The notes: generated by a model from the sequence alone, not told the origin. Shown: positions 7,917 through 17,044, numbered from the stretch's first letter. The stretch is DNA of 64,000 nucleotides from Pseudoalteromonas sp. MMG007 (GCF_018100985.1 NZ_JAGJEI010000016.1:1-64000); one strand, 5' to 3'. Program-made: numbers and translations.

Positions 7917-9695
7917 GTGATTTCAGTTAGCGATTTATTTTTACAGCGGGTAGAGCAGCATCTTCATATTATTTATGATGGTGTTGAGCTACCATTATCG
8001 GTTACTGAGCTTGCTCAGCAGCTTATTAAAATTATTTTAGGCAGCAATCCACTGCGCGACCCCACACCTCATACAAATCGATGGGATGAGCAAGATATAA
8101 TATTAATTGCCTACGGCGATTCTATTATAAAGCATGACGATAGTGAATTTGCTGTCTCTGACCCAATTGAAGCACCGCTTAAAACACTTCATCGTTTTAT
8201 AAAAGAGCGCTGTGATATGCAGCTTAATGCGCTGCATATTTTACCATTTTATCCGTACAGCTCTGATGAAGGTTTTGCGGTTATGAACTATGCACAGGTA
8301 AACGAATCGCTGGGCGATTGGAATGACATTCAAAATATAGCTAAAGACGTAAAGCTTATGGCAGATTTAGTCATTAACCATTGCTCGAGCAGAAGTGTGT
8401 GGTTTGAAAACTTTTTAAACGACTTAGACCCTGGTAAAGATTACTTTAAAACAGCCAGCTTAACGGACGATTTGAGCCAAGTGGTGCGACCTCGTACATC
8501 ACCACTGCTCAATACAGTAACAACCCCCAGTGGCGACAAGCATGTATGGTGTACGTTTAGCCACGACCAGGTTGATTTTGATTTTGGTAACCCGGAAGTT
8601 TTAAAAGAGTTTATAAAAATTATTCGACACTATTTAGATAATGGCGTGCGTTTATTTAGACTCGATGCAGTGGCTTTTTTATGGAAACAACTTAATACAA
8701 ATTGTATTAATTTACCGCAAACACATGAAGCAGTTAGGCTTATACGTACTCTTATTGAGCACACTGAGCCAAGTGTAGTGATTATTACCGAAACTAATAT
8801 ACCAAACCAAGAGAACCTGTCTTATTTTGGTAATGCTAACGAAGCGCACAGTATTTATAATTTCGCTTTACCGCCATTGTTGCTGCATACATTATTAAGT
8901 GGCGATAGCACAGCTATTAAGCACTGGATGATGAGCATGCCACCGGCGCAAAATGGTACCGCTTATTTTAACTTTATTGCATCGCACGATGGGATAGGGC
9001 TTAGGCCAATAGAAGGTTTGTTACAACCCAGCGAAGTGGCTTCACTCGTAAGTACCACTATGCAATTTGGTGGCAGGGTATCTATGCGTACTAGTAACGA
9101 TGGCACGCATACACCTTATGAGTTAAATATCGCTTTATTTGATGCAATGCAAGGTACGCACAATGGCCCTGATAAATTTGGCTTAGAGCGATTTATGTGT
9201 GCTCACGCCATTATGTTTGCACTAGAGGGAATACCTGGGATTTATATTCATAGTTTATTAGGTACTACCAATGATTATGAACGCTTTGAAAACTCTCAGC
9301 ATAATCGTGCTATTAATCGTCATCGTTGGCAAGAGTCAAAGTTATTGGCTGCAATTGGTGAGAAGTACAGTCATCACCATAAAGTATTTAATGGTATAAA
9401 AAGTTTATTAGCTGTACGTAAAAATCAAAGTGCCTTTCATCCAAATGCGACACAATTTACGCTCCATTTAGCGGGTGGACTGTTTGGCTTTTGGAGACAA
9501 AGCATAGATAGGCGTCAAAGTATTTTTTGTGTATACAATATTACTGATAAGCCACAAACACTTACTTTAGCTGATTTAAACTTGATCAATACTCAGCAAT
9601 GGTTTGATTTAGTTGCGGGTAAAACAATTGAAGAAGATCAATTAATAATAGAGCTTGAACCTTATCAAAGTGTATGGCTAAGCAATATAAAATAA
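7917..9695 (+). CDS. GH13_18 sugar phosphorylase, probable glucosylglycerate phosphorylase
   Basis: A 592-residue alpha-amylase-superfamily enzyme of the sucrose phosphorylase group. The likely nucleophile is D250 in FRLDAVAF and the acid/base is E292 in IITETN. Members related to E. coli YcjM cleave glucosylglycerate with phosphate to glucose-1-phosphate and glycerate. Position after the glucosylglycerate synthesis genes supports that specificity over sucrose. The start is GTG at 7917 with AAAAGGGG ahead; an ATG two bases earlier runs straight into a stop. The 106-base gap after gpgS holds short inverted repeats (AACTCTG/CAGAGTT and AACCAT/ATGGTT), so expression may be tuned separately. Confidence 0.8.
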   Translation: MISVSDLFLQRVEQHLHIIYDGVELPLSVTELAQQLIKIILGSNPLRDPTPHTNRWDEQDIILIAYGDSIIKHDDSEFAVSDPIEAPLKTLHRFIKERCDMQLNALHILPFYPYSSDEGFAVMNYAQVNESLGDWNDIQNIAKDVKLMADLVINHCSSRSVWFENFLNDLDPGKDYFKTASLTDDLSQVVRPRTSPLLNTVTTPSGDKHVWCTFSHDQVDFDFGNPEVLKEFIKIIRHYLDNGVRLFRLDAVAFLWKQLNTNCINLPQTHEAVRLIRTLIEHTEPSVVIITETNIPNQENLSYFGNANEAHSIYNFALPPLLLHTLLSGDSTAIKHWMMSMPPAQNGTAYFNFIASHDGIGLRPIEGLLQPSEVASLVSTTMQFGGRVSMRTSNDGTHTPYELNIALFDAMQGTHNGPDKFGLERFMCAHAIMFALEGIPGIYIHSLLGTTNDYERFENSQHNRAINRHRWQESKLLAAIGEKYSHHHKVFNGIKSLLAVRKNQSAFHPNATQFTLHLAGGLFGFWRQSIDRRQSIFCVYNITDKPQTLTLADLNLINTQQWFDLVAGKTIEEDQLIIELEPYQSVWLSNIK

Positions 9696-9718
9696 GCCTG
9701 AACTCTAATATATATATA

Positions 9719-9743
9719 AAAGCCTGCTTATGCAGGTTTTTTA
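9719..9743 (+). terminator. Terminator of the glucosylglycerate genes
   Basis: CCTGC, loop TTAT, GCAGG and six T residues. Confidence 0.85.
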
Positions 9744-9764
9744 ATACCTGAATATAGGCTAGTA

Positions 9765-9789
9765 AAACTGTAAAGCCCCTTTACAGTTT
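9765..9789. repeat. Perfect 11-bp inverted repeat
   Basis: AAACTGTAAAG at 9765-9775 and CTTTACAGTTT at 9779-9789 are exact reverse complements separated by CCC. It lies just after a terminator and about 80 bases before a cytochrome b562-like gene, so it could be an operator or a minus-strand terminator. Confidence 0.5.
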
Positions 9790-9869
9790 ACTGGCATTAA
9801 TTGTTCCTTAAGTTACTTTGATACGTAAACTTGGTACAATTTGACTGTTTTTAATAAATAGGTTTGATC

Positions 9870-10259
9870 ATGAAGTTTTTAGTTATTATTTTAACAATTC
9901 TGTTTAGTTCCAGCTCTTTTGCACAGCAGAATGTCGATCTTGAAGTCAATATGAAAAACACTGGCCTTGCTTATAAAAAAGCTGTTCAAGCAAAGGAATT
10001 AGACGAGTTTAATATCGCAATTGAGGAATTTATAAGTCTTGTGGAAGTTAGTAAAACAGCGAAATTTTACCAAGAGCCTGAACAATCTATACAAGGTCTT
10101 AATAAGGTAATTACCCAAGCTAAGCTTGCTAAAAAAGCGGCTAACGAGCAGGGGCTTAATGCTGCTAAAGAGTCATTAAAAAACATTGATAATTTACGAA
10201 AAAAATACCATGAGCTTCATGAACCACCGGGTTTTTTTGAGTTATTATTTGGTTCATAG
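9870..10259 (+). CDS. Periplasmic cytochrome b562-like protein
   Basis: A 129-residue precursor with a signal peptide (about residues 1-19, ending SSFA) and an all-helical mature part resembling cytochrome b562. A methionine close to the mature N-terminus (LEVNMKN) and a histidine near the C-terminus (RKKYHELHE) stand where the two axial haem ligands sit in E. coli cytochrome b562 (Met7, His102). There is no CXXCH, so haem would be non-covalent. The role of cytochrome b562 is still unclear; soluble electron carrier is the usual suggestion. I chose ATG 9870 over an in-frame TTG at 9864. Confidence 0.65.
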   Translation: MKFLVIILTILFSSSSFAQQNVDLEVNMKNTGLAYKKAVQAKELDEFNIAIEEFISLVEVSKTAKFYQEPEQSIQGLNKVITQAKLAKKAANEQGLNAAKESLKNIDNLRKKYHELHEPPGFFELLFGS

Positions 10260-10287
10260 TTTAAATTTAGAATAAAAAGGAAAAGCA

Positions 10288-10674
10288 ATGGAAATTTCAG
10301 TATCGTTGTTAGAAGGTCAAAAGCAAAGCGCTAAATTTGGCGATTTAGAAGTAATAAGCGATCAAAGTATTAATGCTGGTGGCGGTGCAGAGCACCCAGA
10401 ACCGTTTGATTATTTTTTAGTAAGTATGGTGTTGTGTGCAGGTTTTTATGCACGTAAATTTTGTGAGCAACGAGATATCTCTACCGAAGGTATGACCCTT
10501 AAACAAAATAATGAAAATGTAGACGATAATGGTAAAAAATTATTTTCGATTGAAATTGACTTACCTGATGGATTTCCGATTAAGTATAAAAAAGCACTAA
10601 TTGCTGCAGTAAATACATGTACTGTTAAAAAAGTGATTCAGGCATCTCCTGAATTTTCGGTAGTCGTTAAATAA
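10288..10674 (+). CDS. OsmC family peroxiredoxin-like protein
   Basis: A 128-residue OsmC/Ohr-fold protein. Cysteines occur in VLCAGFYARKFC and NTCTV; the family uses two cysteines to reduce hydroperoxides, and the second (near residue 111) matches the expected position in the long C-terminal helix. The PEPFDYFL stretch is the usual family pattern before the first cysteine. A clear AAAAGGAAAAG ribosome binding site precedes ATG 10288. It follows the cytochrome gene by 28 bases and may be co-transcribed. Confidence 0.8.
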   Translation: MEISVSLLEGQKQSAKFGDLEVISDQSINAGGGAEHPEPFDYFLVSMVLCAGFYARKFCEQRDISTEGMTLKQNNENVDDNGKKLFSIEIDLPDGFPIKYKKALIAAVNTCTVKKVIQASPEFSVVVK

Positions 10675-10686
10675 TCATAAAAAATA

Positions 10687-10725
10687 AAAATACCGCCGAG
10701 TAACATAAAAGCCCGGCGGTATTGC
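10687..10725 (-). terminator. Terminator of rpmE2 (minus strand)
   Basis: AATACCGCCG (10689-10698) pairs with CGGCGGTATT (10714-10723); read on the minus strand the stem is followed by TTTTATTTT. It also lies just after the plus-strand OsmC gene and may serve both. Confidence 0.75.
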
Positions 10726-10847
10726 TACAACAAATTTGTTACTAGAATTTCATACCTCTATTGCGTTAAGCAAAGCTTTTTATTTCCAGCAAAACCTTCG
10801 AATTCACTATAAAAGAATTAAAACGCGATAAAACATCAGAAAACCTA

Positions 10848-11111
10848 TTAATCAACTTTTTTAGCGGTAGATAGGTTTTTGAAACGACGATTAAATTGCG
10901 CCACACGCCCATCAGTTGCAACTGTTTTTTGCTTGCCAGTATAAAACGGGTGCGAATCGCTTGATACGTCAATAGGAACATAAGGATAAGTGTTACCGTC
11001 AATTTCTACTGTACGATCTGTTTTAATTGTTGATCCAATAATAAAATAAGAATCGGCAGCGGTATCGTGAAAAGCAACCACTTGGTAATCAGGATGAATA
11101 TTTGGTTTCAT
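10848..11111 (-). CDS. rpmE2: 50S ribosomal protein L31 type B
   Basis: An 87-residue L31 protein starting [10 protein letters not shown] and carrying the type B insertion ([10 protein letters not shown]). It has no CXXC zinc pair, so it is the zinc-independent C- form. In many bacteria this paralogue is repressed by Zur and replaces the zinc-binding L31 when zinc is short, releasing zinc from ribosomes. ATG at 11111 is chosen over an upstream in-frame start at 11123 that would add MRRI. A TGATA/TATCA repeat lies 24 bases upstream. Confidence 0.93.
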   Translation of the reverse strand: MKPNIHPDYQVVAFHDTAADSYFIIGSTIKTDRTVEIDGNTYPYVPIDVSSDSHPFYTGKQKTVATDGRVAQFNRRFKNLSTAKKVD

Positions 11112-11134
11112 AATACGCCTCAATAAATGCTATG

Positions 11135-11147
11135 TGATAATGTATCA
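11135..11147 (-). promoter_or_regulatory. Candidate Zur operator before rpmE2
   Basis: TGATA, ATG, TATCA: a 5-bp inverted repeat in an AT-rich stretch about 24 bp before the L31B start. It roughly resembles the AT-rich palindrome bound by Zur, but arms are shorter than the consensus. Confidence 0.3.
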
Positions 11148-11337
11148 TTTAAATTTAACGTATTTATTTTTACATTGCAAGTGGCGATGTTCCTTAAAAG
11201 GGCCGTTTTTGTTGGCTTATTGCGCAAACAAATCAAAAAATAAGCACTTGAATCAAAAATGCTGGCTATTGCTGTTTAGGCTGTTATAACTATATTTAAA
11301 AGTTGAAAACGGTAAAAAGTTATTACAGAGGTTATGT

Positions 11338-11604
11338 ATGAGTGACGCAATACAACAAGAACAAATAGATCAAGGGGTGATGGAAACCCTAAGAGAGCGC
11401 GATCACAGTGCCTTATCTGAACAAATTAACCCTATAGATTGCACGCACAACGATATCATTGAGTTGTTGGCCAAATATATGGCATTGAGTGAGCAAGATA
11501 ACGATGAGTTGTTTGATGATTGGTTTGATAACTTGAGCAAAGAGCAGCAAACTGTTTTGAAGGTATTTGAAGTTTATCGAGGTCAATACGAGCATTTAAA
11601 TTAG
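11338..11604 (+). CDS. Small acidic hypothetical protein
   Basis: An 88-residue, strongly acidic, probably helical protein (runs such as SEQDNDELFDDWFDNL). It has a single cysteine and no signal peptide. ATG 11338 follows an AGAGGTT ribosome binding site. I do not recognise the family; it stands alone between divergent rpmE2 and the diguanylate cyclase. Confidence 0.7.
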   Translation: MSDAIQQEQIDQGVMETLRERDHSALSEQINPIDCTHNDIIELLAKYMALSEQDNDELFDDWFDNLSKEQQTVLKVFEVYRGQYEHLN

Positions 11605-11728
11605 CAAGGTATATATATTACTAATTTAAGACTGGCTTTTAATTTTAAAGGTGTGTTGCTTTTGAATTGTAATGTTCTAATTTTAATATATTAATCCAAA
11701 AACTTAAATATAGAACGTTAAGGCTTAG

Positions 11729-12688
11729 ATGATTAAACCAACCGTCCCTGTAAATGAAGAAGCCAGGTTACGTGCTCTTAAAGACCTAAAAATATTAGAC
11801 ACTGATCAGGAAGAAAGATTTGATCGTGTAACTCGTATTGCTAGGCGTATGTTTAATGTAGCTATTTCATTGGTTACATTAATTGATGAGGATAGGCAGT
11901 TTTTTAAATCTAAGCAGGGAATTGAGCCGCGTGTGTTACCCAGAGATACCTCATTTTGTGGGCATACAATTAATAATAACGATTTGCTTATAATTAATGA
12001 TACCCAAACGGACGAACGTTTTTTTGACAATCCATTCGTTTTAAATGATCCAAATATTCGATTTTATGCAGGTTACCCGCTTGTATTGCCTGAGGCATTA
12101 AGCATTGGTACGTTGTGCATAGCTGACACCAAGCCAAGGCACTTTAGTTATGAAGATCAACAACTGCTTAAAGATTTGGGTGCACTTGTAGAACAAGAAA
12201 TTCAATCTATTCAGCTTGCAACAATTGATGATTTAACCAAAATCTCTAATCGCCGTGGTTTCTTAAGCCTTGCTGAGCACACTTTTAATATGTGCAAAAA
12301 AAATGCGCTTCCAATATCTATAATATTGTTTGATCTAGATAAATTTAAACAAATTAATGATTTTTACGGCCACCACGAAGGTGATTTGGTTTTAAACATG
12401 TTTGCTAAAACTTTACTTAACGTATTTAAAGATGCTGATGTAATAGGGCGTTTAGGAGGCGACGAGTTTGTTGTAATGATAAGCGACTCAGGTGAAAGTA
12501 ATAACGCGGTTGTTTTAAAGTATCTTGCTGATGAAATTAACCAAGTAAATATAGACTCAAATAAACCATACAATATTAGCTATAGTGCAGGAATTGTTAA
12601 TTACTCGTCTGACACTCATCAAACCGTAGAGAGCATGATTGAAGACGCTGATAGGGCAATGTATCAGCAAAAAAAACAGCAGCGCTAA
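11729..12688 (+). CDS. GAF-GGDEF diguanylate cyclase
   Basis: A 319-residue cytoplasmic signalling protein. Residues about 20-155 form a GAF sensor domain of the kind that begins EEARLRALKDLKILDT and contains VLPRDTSFCGHTI; residues about 165-319 form a GGDEF domain with an intact active site RLGGDEF (GGDEF at 243-247) and FGHHEGD-like FYGHHEGD metal/nucleotide motif. It should make c-di-GMP from GTP. The inhibitory I-site RxxD five residues upstream reads KDAD, so product inhibition may be weak. No membrane segment, and no neighbouring target gene. Confidence 0.9.
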   Translation: MIKPTVPVNEEARLRALKDLKILDTDQEERFDRVTRIARRMFNVAISLVTLIDEDRQFFKSKQGIEPRVLPRDTSFCGHTINNNDLLIINDTQTDERFFDNPFVLNDPNIRFYAGYPLVLPEALSIGTLCIADTKPRHFSYEDQQLLKDLGALVEQEIQSIQLATIDDLTKISNRRGFLSLAEHTFNMCKKNALPISIILFDLDKFKQINDFYGHHEGDLVLNMFAKTLLNVFKDADVIGRLGGDEFVVMISDSGESNNAVVLKYLADEINQVNIDSNKPYNISYSAGIVNYSSDTHQTVESMIEDADRAMYQQKKQQR

Positions 12689-12739
12689 TAACTTTTGCGT
12701 TATGTTTAGTCGGGTAATTAACTCTGCTTATTCTTTGAT

Positions 12740-13774
12740 TTAATGGCATCCACTTTTTGTATTTGTTTGTGCTAACGATACTTTAGAGTCCCAAATTCTA
12801 TCCCATATATTGCTCATTTTACTTAATTGAGGACGTTGACTGATTTTTTCGTAGTTGCCTTCGTCAATTCCCGTATTTGTTTTTACACCAACTACAAAGT
12901 TAAACACGTAATTACACTCCATACCCATTCGTAAATCAGAAAGTATTATATTACTTTGCCGCTGATGTACGTTGTAAAAACCTTTAGTAAACCACTGCAA
13001 GCGTTTGATGCCCCACTCATTATTTATATCATTTAATAATGAGGGAGTGGTGTTGTAGGCATTTAATGTAACCTCATTTGGCTCATCAAATACCGACGCA
13101 TATGCGACGTAGTATTGCCCATCAGACATAACTACAATACGCCATAACAACGTAGTGAGTGGCGCAGGGGTACTTATATAATTGTTAACTTTGATTTGCC
13201 TGTCAGAAAGGGCAGCCGTCACCTTATCGTCTACAATTACTTTTAAAATAAGTGAACTACATAAATACATACTGCTAAGCACAAGCATTGTGGCATTTAT
13301 GTTATATGCACGCGTACTATTTATTTTTGGCAATAATGCATAACCTACACCAACGAGTAAGGGCAGCGTATAAAGCGGATCGATTATAAACATGCTTGAA
13401 ATAGCAAACGGGTGCTCGGTTAGTGGCCAAAGTAGTTGTGTGCCATACACTGTTAAACTATCAAGTAAGGAATGGGTAGATAAACACAAAAATACAAGCC
13501 AAAACCAACGTGTTTTATAAGCTTGCATGCCTGTGTGTATTTTTAAAATAAGCCAAACAATGAGTGGGCTAATTAATAAATGTATTAATAAAGAGTGGCT
13601 AAAACCACGATGGTAAGTAAATGCTTCTACAGGGCCACCGTAAGGTATAAATACGTCTAAATCGGGTAAAGTACCTAAGGCTGCTCCACATAAAACAGCT
13701 TTGCGGCCTACTTTGTTACCTAAAACTGCATGCCCTACAGCACTGCCTAATGCTATTTGCGTTAATGAGTCCAT
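12740..13774 (-). CDS. YdjM-like membrane-bound metal-dependent hydrolase
   Basis: A 344-residue inner-membrane protein of the LexA-regulated YdjM family (PF04307-type). The N-terminus shows the metal-ligand pattern of the group: MDSLTQIALGSAVGHA, LPDLDVF, and HRGFSHSLL, with histidines and aspartates followed by several membrane segments to about residue 170 (HSLLDSLT in between). The C-terminal 170 residues look soluble. Catalysed reaction is unknown for the family. I see no convincing LexA box before it. Confidence 0.75.
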   Translation of the reverse strand: MDSLTQIALGSAVGHAVLGNKVGRKAVLCGAALGTLPDLDVFIPYGGPVEAFTYHRGFSHSLLIHLLISPLIVWLILKIHTGMQAYKTRWFWLVFLCLSTHSLLDSLTVYGTQLLWPLTEHPFAISSMFIIDPLYTLPLLVGVGYALLPKINSTRAYNINATMLVLSSMYLCSSLILKVIVDDKVTAALSDRQIKVNNYISTPAPLTTLLWRIVVMSDGQYYVAYASVFDEPNEVTLNAYNTTPSLLNDINNEWGIKRLQWFTKGFYNVHQRQSNIILSDLRMGMECNYVFNFVVGVKTNTGIDEGNYEKISQRPQLSKMSNIWDRIWDSKVSLAQTNTKSGCH

Positions 13775-13831
13775 AGCGTCCCTTTTTTATTTTAATATTG
13801 TTTATACTAACTTAGCGCCCAAATGAGTCAC

Positions 13832-14719
13832 TTATAATGAAAGCTTTGGCTTTATAAAATCTAAAAACGCGACAATGCGCGACGATACGGCGCTATTTTT
13901 GTAATAAACTGCCTGCACAACTTCGCGATTATTAGGTGTGGTTATGCTATTGGGTAGTACTTTAATTAACTTACCTGTATTTAAATCATCACCAATCATA
14001 AAATGCGAGAGCAGTGCAATACCTTGATTTGCTAAACATAATTGACGCATGGTTTCACCGCTACTTGCCATTAGCTTAAATTTTAAATGACTAGTGGATT
14101 TTAACGGCCAGTTGTTTAATTTTGGGGAGTCTGTAAAACCAATAAGTTTGTGTTGGCTTAAATCACTGACTTTTGAAATATCGGGTGTAGTTTTTAAGTA
14201 CGCTGGGCTTGCGACTAAATATAATTTACTGACGCCGAGCTTTTTAGCATTCAGGTTAGAATCTTTCAAATCGCCAATGCGAATGGCCAAGTCGGTTTTA
14301 TGCTCTAGCAAATCAATAATGCTGTCGTGGGAGGTTATATCAAGCGTGATATGCGGGTATTGCTTCGTAAATTCATCAATGTGTGGCACTAATTGGTGTA
14401 ATACAAACGGGCTTGCTGCATCTATTCTTAACTTTCCGCTTGGTGCCTGTTTTAAAAGCTTAAGTGCTTCTTCGCCAGTTTGCAGAGTGTTTAAGCCATC
14501 ACGCGCATATTTTATAAAGGTATGGCCTTCTTCAGTAAGCTCTAATCTGCGTGTTGTTCTGTTTAATAAAGTGCACTGCAGTGTGTTTTCAAGGCGAGAC
14601 ACCGCACGCGACACCTTAGCTACTTGTTGATCAAGCAAATTAGCCGCAGCAGAAAAACTACCGCTATCAACTACCGTTAAAAACATTTCTAAGTCTTCTG
14701 TTTTGGCATGCGGAGCCAT
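13832..14719 (-). CDS. LysR family transcriptional regulator
   Basis: A 295-residue LysR regulator: N-terminal winged helix-turn-helix (residues about 8-66, LEMFLTVVDSGSFSAAANLL then RLENTLQCTLLNRTTRR) and a C-terminal effector-binding domain. It is divergent from an MFS exporter gene 114 bp away, so it probably controls that gene and itself. An inverted repeat in the shared promoter (14732-14756) is a good operator candidate. The effector is unknown. Confidence 0.9.
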   Translation of the reverse strand: MAPHAKTEDLEMFLTVVDSGSFSAAANLLDQQVAKVSRAVSRLENTLQCTLLNRTTRRLELTEEGHTFIKYARDGLNTLQTGEEALKLLKQAPSGKLRIDAASPFVLHQLVPHIDEFTKQYPHITLDITSHDSIIDLLEHKTDLAIRIGDLKDSNLNAKKLGVSKLYLVASPAYLKTTPDISKVSDLSQHKLIGFTDSPKLNNWPLKSTSHLKFKLMASSGETMRQLCLANQGIALLSHFMIGDDLNTGKLIKVLPNSITTPNNREVVQAVYYKNSAVSSRIVAFLDFIKPKLSL

Positions 14720-14731
14720 ACTTGAGCACCT

Positions 14732-14756
14732 TACTTTTGCATTAATTACAAAAGTA
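14732..14756. promoter_or_regulatory. Candidate LysR operator
   Basis: TACTTTTG (14732-14739) and CAAAAGTA (14749-14756) are exact reverse complements around a 9-base AT-rich centre, in the shared lysR/MFS promoter region. It fits the T-N11-A style dyad of LysR sites. Confidence 0.45.
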
Positions 14757-14833
14757 TTTTGTCACTAATGCTATTTTTTGCAAATGCTTTTTTGGTCAAA
14801 CTGCACGCCTAAACTAATTACGAGGATTTAACT

Positions 14834-16006
14834 ATGCCATTAGCTTTGTGGGCGCTCACCTTAAGCGCATTTGCAATAGGAACAACCGAGTTTGTAATAG
14901 TAGGCTTAGTACCTAGTATTGCAAACGATTTAGGCGTAAGCCTACCTTCAGCGGGTTTATTGGTGAGTTTGTATGCGGTAGGTGTAGCCATTGGTGCGCC
15001 GGTACTAACTGCACTCACCGGGCGATGGAACCGTAAAATTGTATTAATAAGCTTAATGGGCTTATTTGTAGTAGGTAACTTACTTGCATGGCAAGCACCG
15101 AGTTATGAAACACTCATACTGGCGCGCATACTAACAGGCCTAGCTCACGGGGTGTTTTTTTCAATTGGCTCTATGATTGCCACAAGCTTAGTAAGTAAAG
15201 ACAAAGAAGCTAGCGCTATCGCGATTATGTTTACGGGTCTTACTGTTGCACTTGTAACGGGTGTGCCATTAGGTACATGGATTGGCCAACACTTTGGCTG
15301 GCGTGCAACCTTTTTATTGGTGTCGTTACTGGGCTTAATTTCTTTAATTGGTAGCGCTATTTTAGTTCCAAAAAACTTAAAACAGTCTATTCCGGCGACG
15401 TTTAAAGAGCAGCTTCAGGTTATTGTTAAACCGCGCTTATTGCTCGTATATTTAATGACTATATTAGGCTACTGCGGCACGTTTACCGCGTTTACTTATT
15501 TAGCACCTATATTAGAGCAGCAAACTGGCTTTGCTCCCTCAGCTATTGGTTTAATAATGCTGGTTTATGGTGTGTCGGTAGCGGTTGGTAATATATGGGG
15601 CGGGAAATTGGCCGACAAACGCGGCCCAATTAGCGCACTTAGTATTATATTTAGCGCGTTAACAGTTATTTTATTGGCTTTTACCCTTACCATGGAATCA
15701 AAAGTAGCCGCAGTACTGACTATTTTAATATGGGGGGCATTTGCATTTGGTAACGTACCAGGCTTGCAGCTTTATGTAGTCAAACAAGCTAAAAAGCACA
15801 CGCCTAATGCCGTAGATGTCGCATCGGGCTTAAACATCGCGGCATTTAATATTGGTATAGCACTGGGCTCAATGATTGGTGGCAGTATTGTAGAGAGCAT
15901 GACCTTGCAAGACACTGCATGGATAGGCGCAGCAATTTCTGCTTTAGCATTAATTGCCACCCGTTACAGTGGCATGCTTGATAAGCGAGAAGTTCAGCAA
16001 GCGTAA
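14834..16006 (+). CDS. MFS efflux transporter, AraJ/YdhP-like
   Basis: A 390-residue major facilitator with 12 predicted membrane segments. The opening ALTLSAFAIGTTEFVIVGLVP is typical of the AraJ/NepI/YdhP drug-and-sugar exporter branch, and the loop between segments 2 and 3 carries a GRWNRK version of the MFS signature. ATG 14834 has GAGGA upstream. It is likely an exporter of a small toxic compound or sugar under control of the divergent LysR regulator; no substrate can be assigned. Confidence 0.88.
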   Translation: MPLALWALTLSAFAIGTTEFVIVGLVPSIANDLGVSLPSAGLLVSLYAVGVAIGAPVLTALTGRWNRKIVLISLMGLFVVGNLLAWQAPSYETLILARILTGLAHGVFFSIGSMIATSLVSKDKEASAIAIMFTGLTVALVTGVPLGTWIGQHFGWRATFLLVSLLGLISLIGSAILVPKNLKQSIPATFKEQLQVIVKPRLLLVYLMTILGYCGTFTAFTYLAPILEQQTGFAPSAIGLIMLVYGVSVAVGNIWGGKLADKRGPISALSIIFSALTVILLAFTLTMESKVAAVLTILIWGAFAFGNVPGLQLYVVKQAKKHTPNAVDVASGLNIAAFNIGIALGSMIGGSIVESMTLQDTAWIGAAISALALIATRYSGMLDKREVQQA

Positions 16007-16033
16007 ACTATCTTCTGTTAAGGTTGAAACTTA

Positions 16034-16075
16034 AATTAATGGCCTCATTACCTGTATTGAGGTCATTAATTTTTA
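16034..16075 (+). terminator. Terminator after the MFS gene
   Basis: A 14-bp stem with one G-T pair (AATTAATGGCCTCA with TGAGGTCATTAATT), 10-base loop and T-run. Confidence 0.8.
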
Positions 16076-16163
16076 AGTGACAACACAAAATAAGTAAAAG
16101 GTGTATTTTGTAAAACTTTAAAAAGTTTGTATTTTTAACCGATTATTTTATAAGGACAGAGCC

Positions 16164-16979
16164 ATGACACAACGTGTAATTGAAATGCCAGATTTAGGCA
16201 TGGGAACATTCCGTTTAGAAGGCGATACCGCCTACAATTCAGTAAAAATGGCGTTAGAAGTAGGATTTCGCCATATAGATACTGCGCAAATTTATGGTAA
16301 TGAAGAGCAAGTAGGCCAAGCCATTAAAGACAGCAACATCCCGCGTAGTGAAATATTTTTAACCACTAAAGTGTGGAACAATAAACTCAATAAAACTGAT
16401 TTTATTGCCAGTGTAAAAAAATCACTTGAAAAGTTACAAGTAGAGTCGGTTGATTTACTGCTTATACACTGGCCATCGCCTTCAAATGATGAGCCAATGA
16501 GCGAATACCTCACTGAGTTATTAAAAGCTAAACAGCTTGGTTTAACTAAACACATTGGTGTATCAAATTTCACCATTGCAAACTTAAACGAAGCAATGCA
16601 AACGCTTGACTCGCGTGAAATATTTACCAATCAGGTTGAGGTTCACCCATACTTAACTAATACTAAATTACGCGCATTTTGTGCCCAGCACGATATACAC
16701 GTAACAGCGTATATGCCATTTGTAGTCGGTAAAGTACTTAAAGACCAAACAATTATTGATATTGCCAATAAGCATGATGCATCGCCAGCGCAGGTGGTTA
16801 TTGCATGGGTAAACGCTAATGGCATGAGCACCATTCCATCATCAACTAAGCGTAAAAACTTAGAAGATAACTTTAACGACCATGTTAAGTTAGATGATGA
16901 GGACATTGCCCGTATTGATGCCCTTGATTGTGGCGACCGCCAAGCAACGCCAGATTTTGCGCCGCAGTGGGATCAGTAA
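16164..16979 (+). CDS. dkgB: Aldo/keto reductase, DkgB-like
   Basis: A 271-residue NADPH-dependent aldo-keto reductase similar to 2,5-didehydrogluconate / methylglyoxal reductase DkgB. The catalytic tetrad is visible: D39 and Y44 in HIDTAQIYGNE, K69 in LTTKVW, and H102 in LLIHWPSP. IPSSTKRKNLEDN near the C-terminus is the NADP-binding signature. It probably detoxifies aldehydes or keto-sugars in the cytosol. It has its own terminator and precedes a monooxygenase-fold gene. Confidence 0.88.
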   Translation: MTQRVIEMPDLGMGTFRLEGDTAYNSVKMALEVGFRHIDTAQIYGNEEQVGQAIKDSNIPRSEIFLTTKVWNNKLNKTDFIASVKKSLEKLQVESVDLLLIHWPSPSNDEPMSEYLTELLKAKQLGLTKHIGVSNFTIANLNEAMQTLDSREIFTNQVEVHPYLTNTKLRAFCAQHDIHVTAYMPFVVGKVLKDQTIIDIANKHDASPAQVVIAWVNANGMSTIPSSTKRKNLEDNFNDHVKLDDEDIARIDALDCGDRQATPDFAPQWDQ

Positions 16980-17000
16980 TAAAATACGCAACACGATATT

Positions 17001-17030
17001 AGGTGCAGAAAGTCTGCACCTTTATTTTTT
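17001..17030 (+). terminator. Terminator after the aldo/keto reductase
   Basis: AGGTGCAGA (17001-17009) pairs with TCTGCACCT (17013-17021), then TTATTTTTT. It ends just before the ribosome binding site of the next gene. Confidence 0.85.
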
Positions 17031-17044
17031 AAAAAGGACTGAGC

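Noticed and set aside
13775..13831. LexA box before the YdjM-like gene
   Set aside because: No CTGT-N8-ACAG match in the promoter, despite the E. coli homologue being LexA-regulated.
14094..14630. 178-codon plus-strand frame opposite the LysR gene
   Set aside because: Shadow of the LysR coding sequence; composition is that of an antisense frame and there is no domain.
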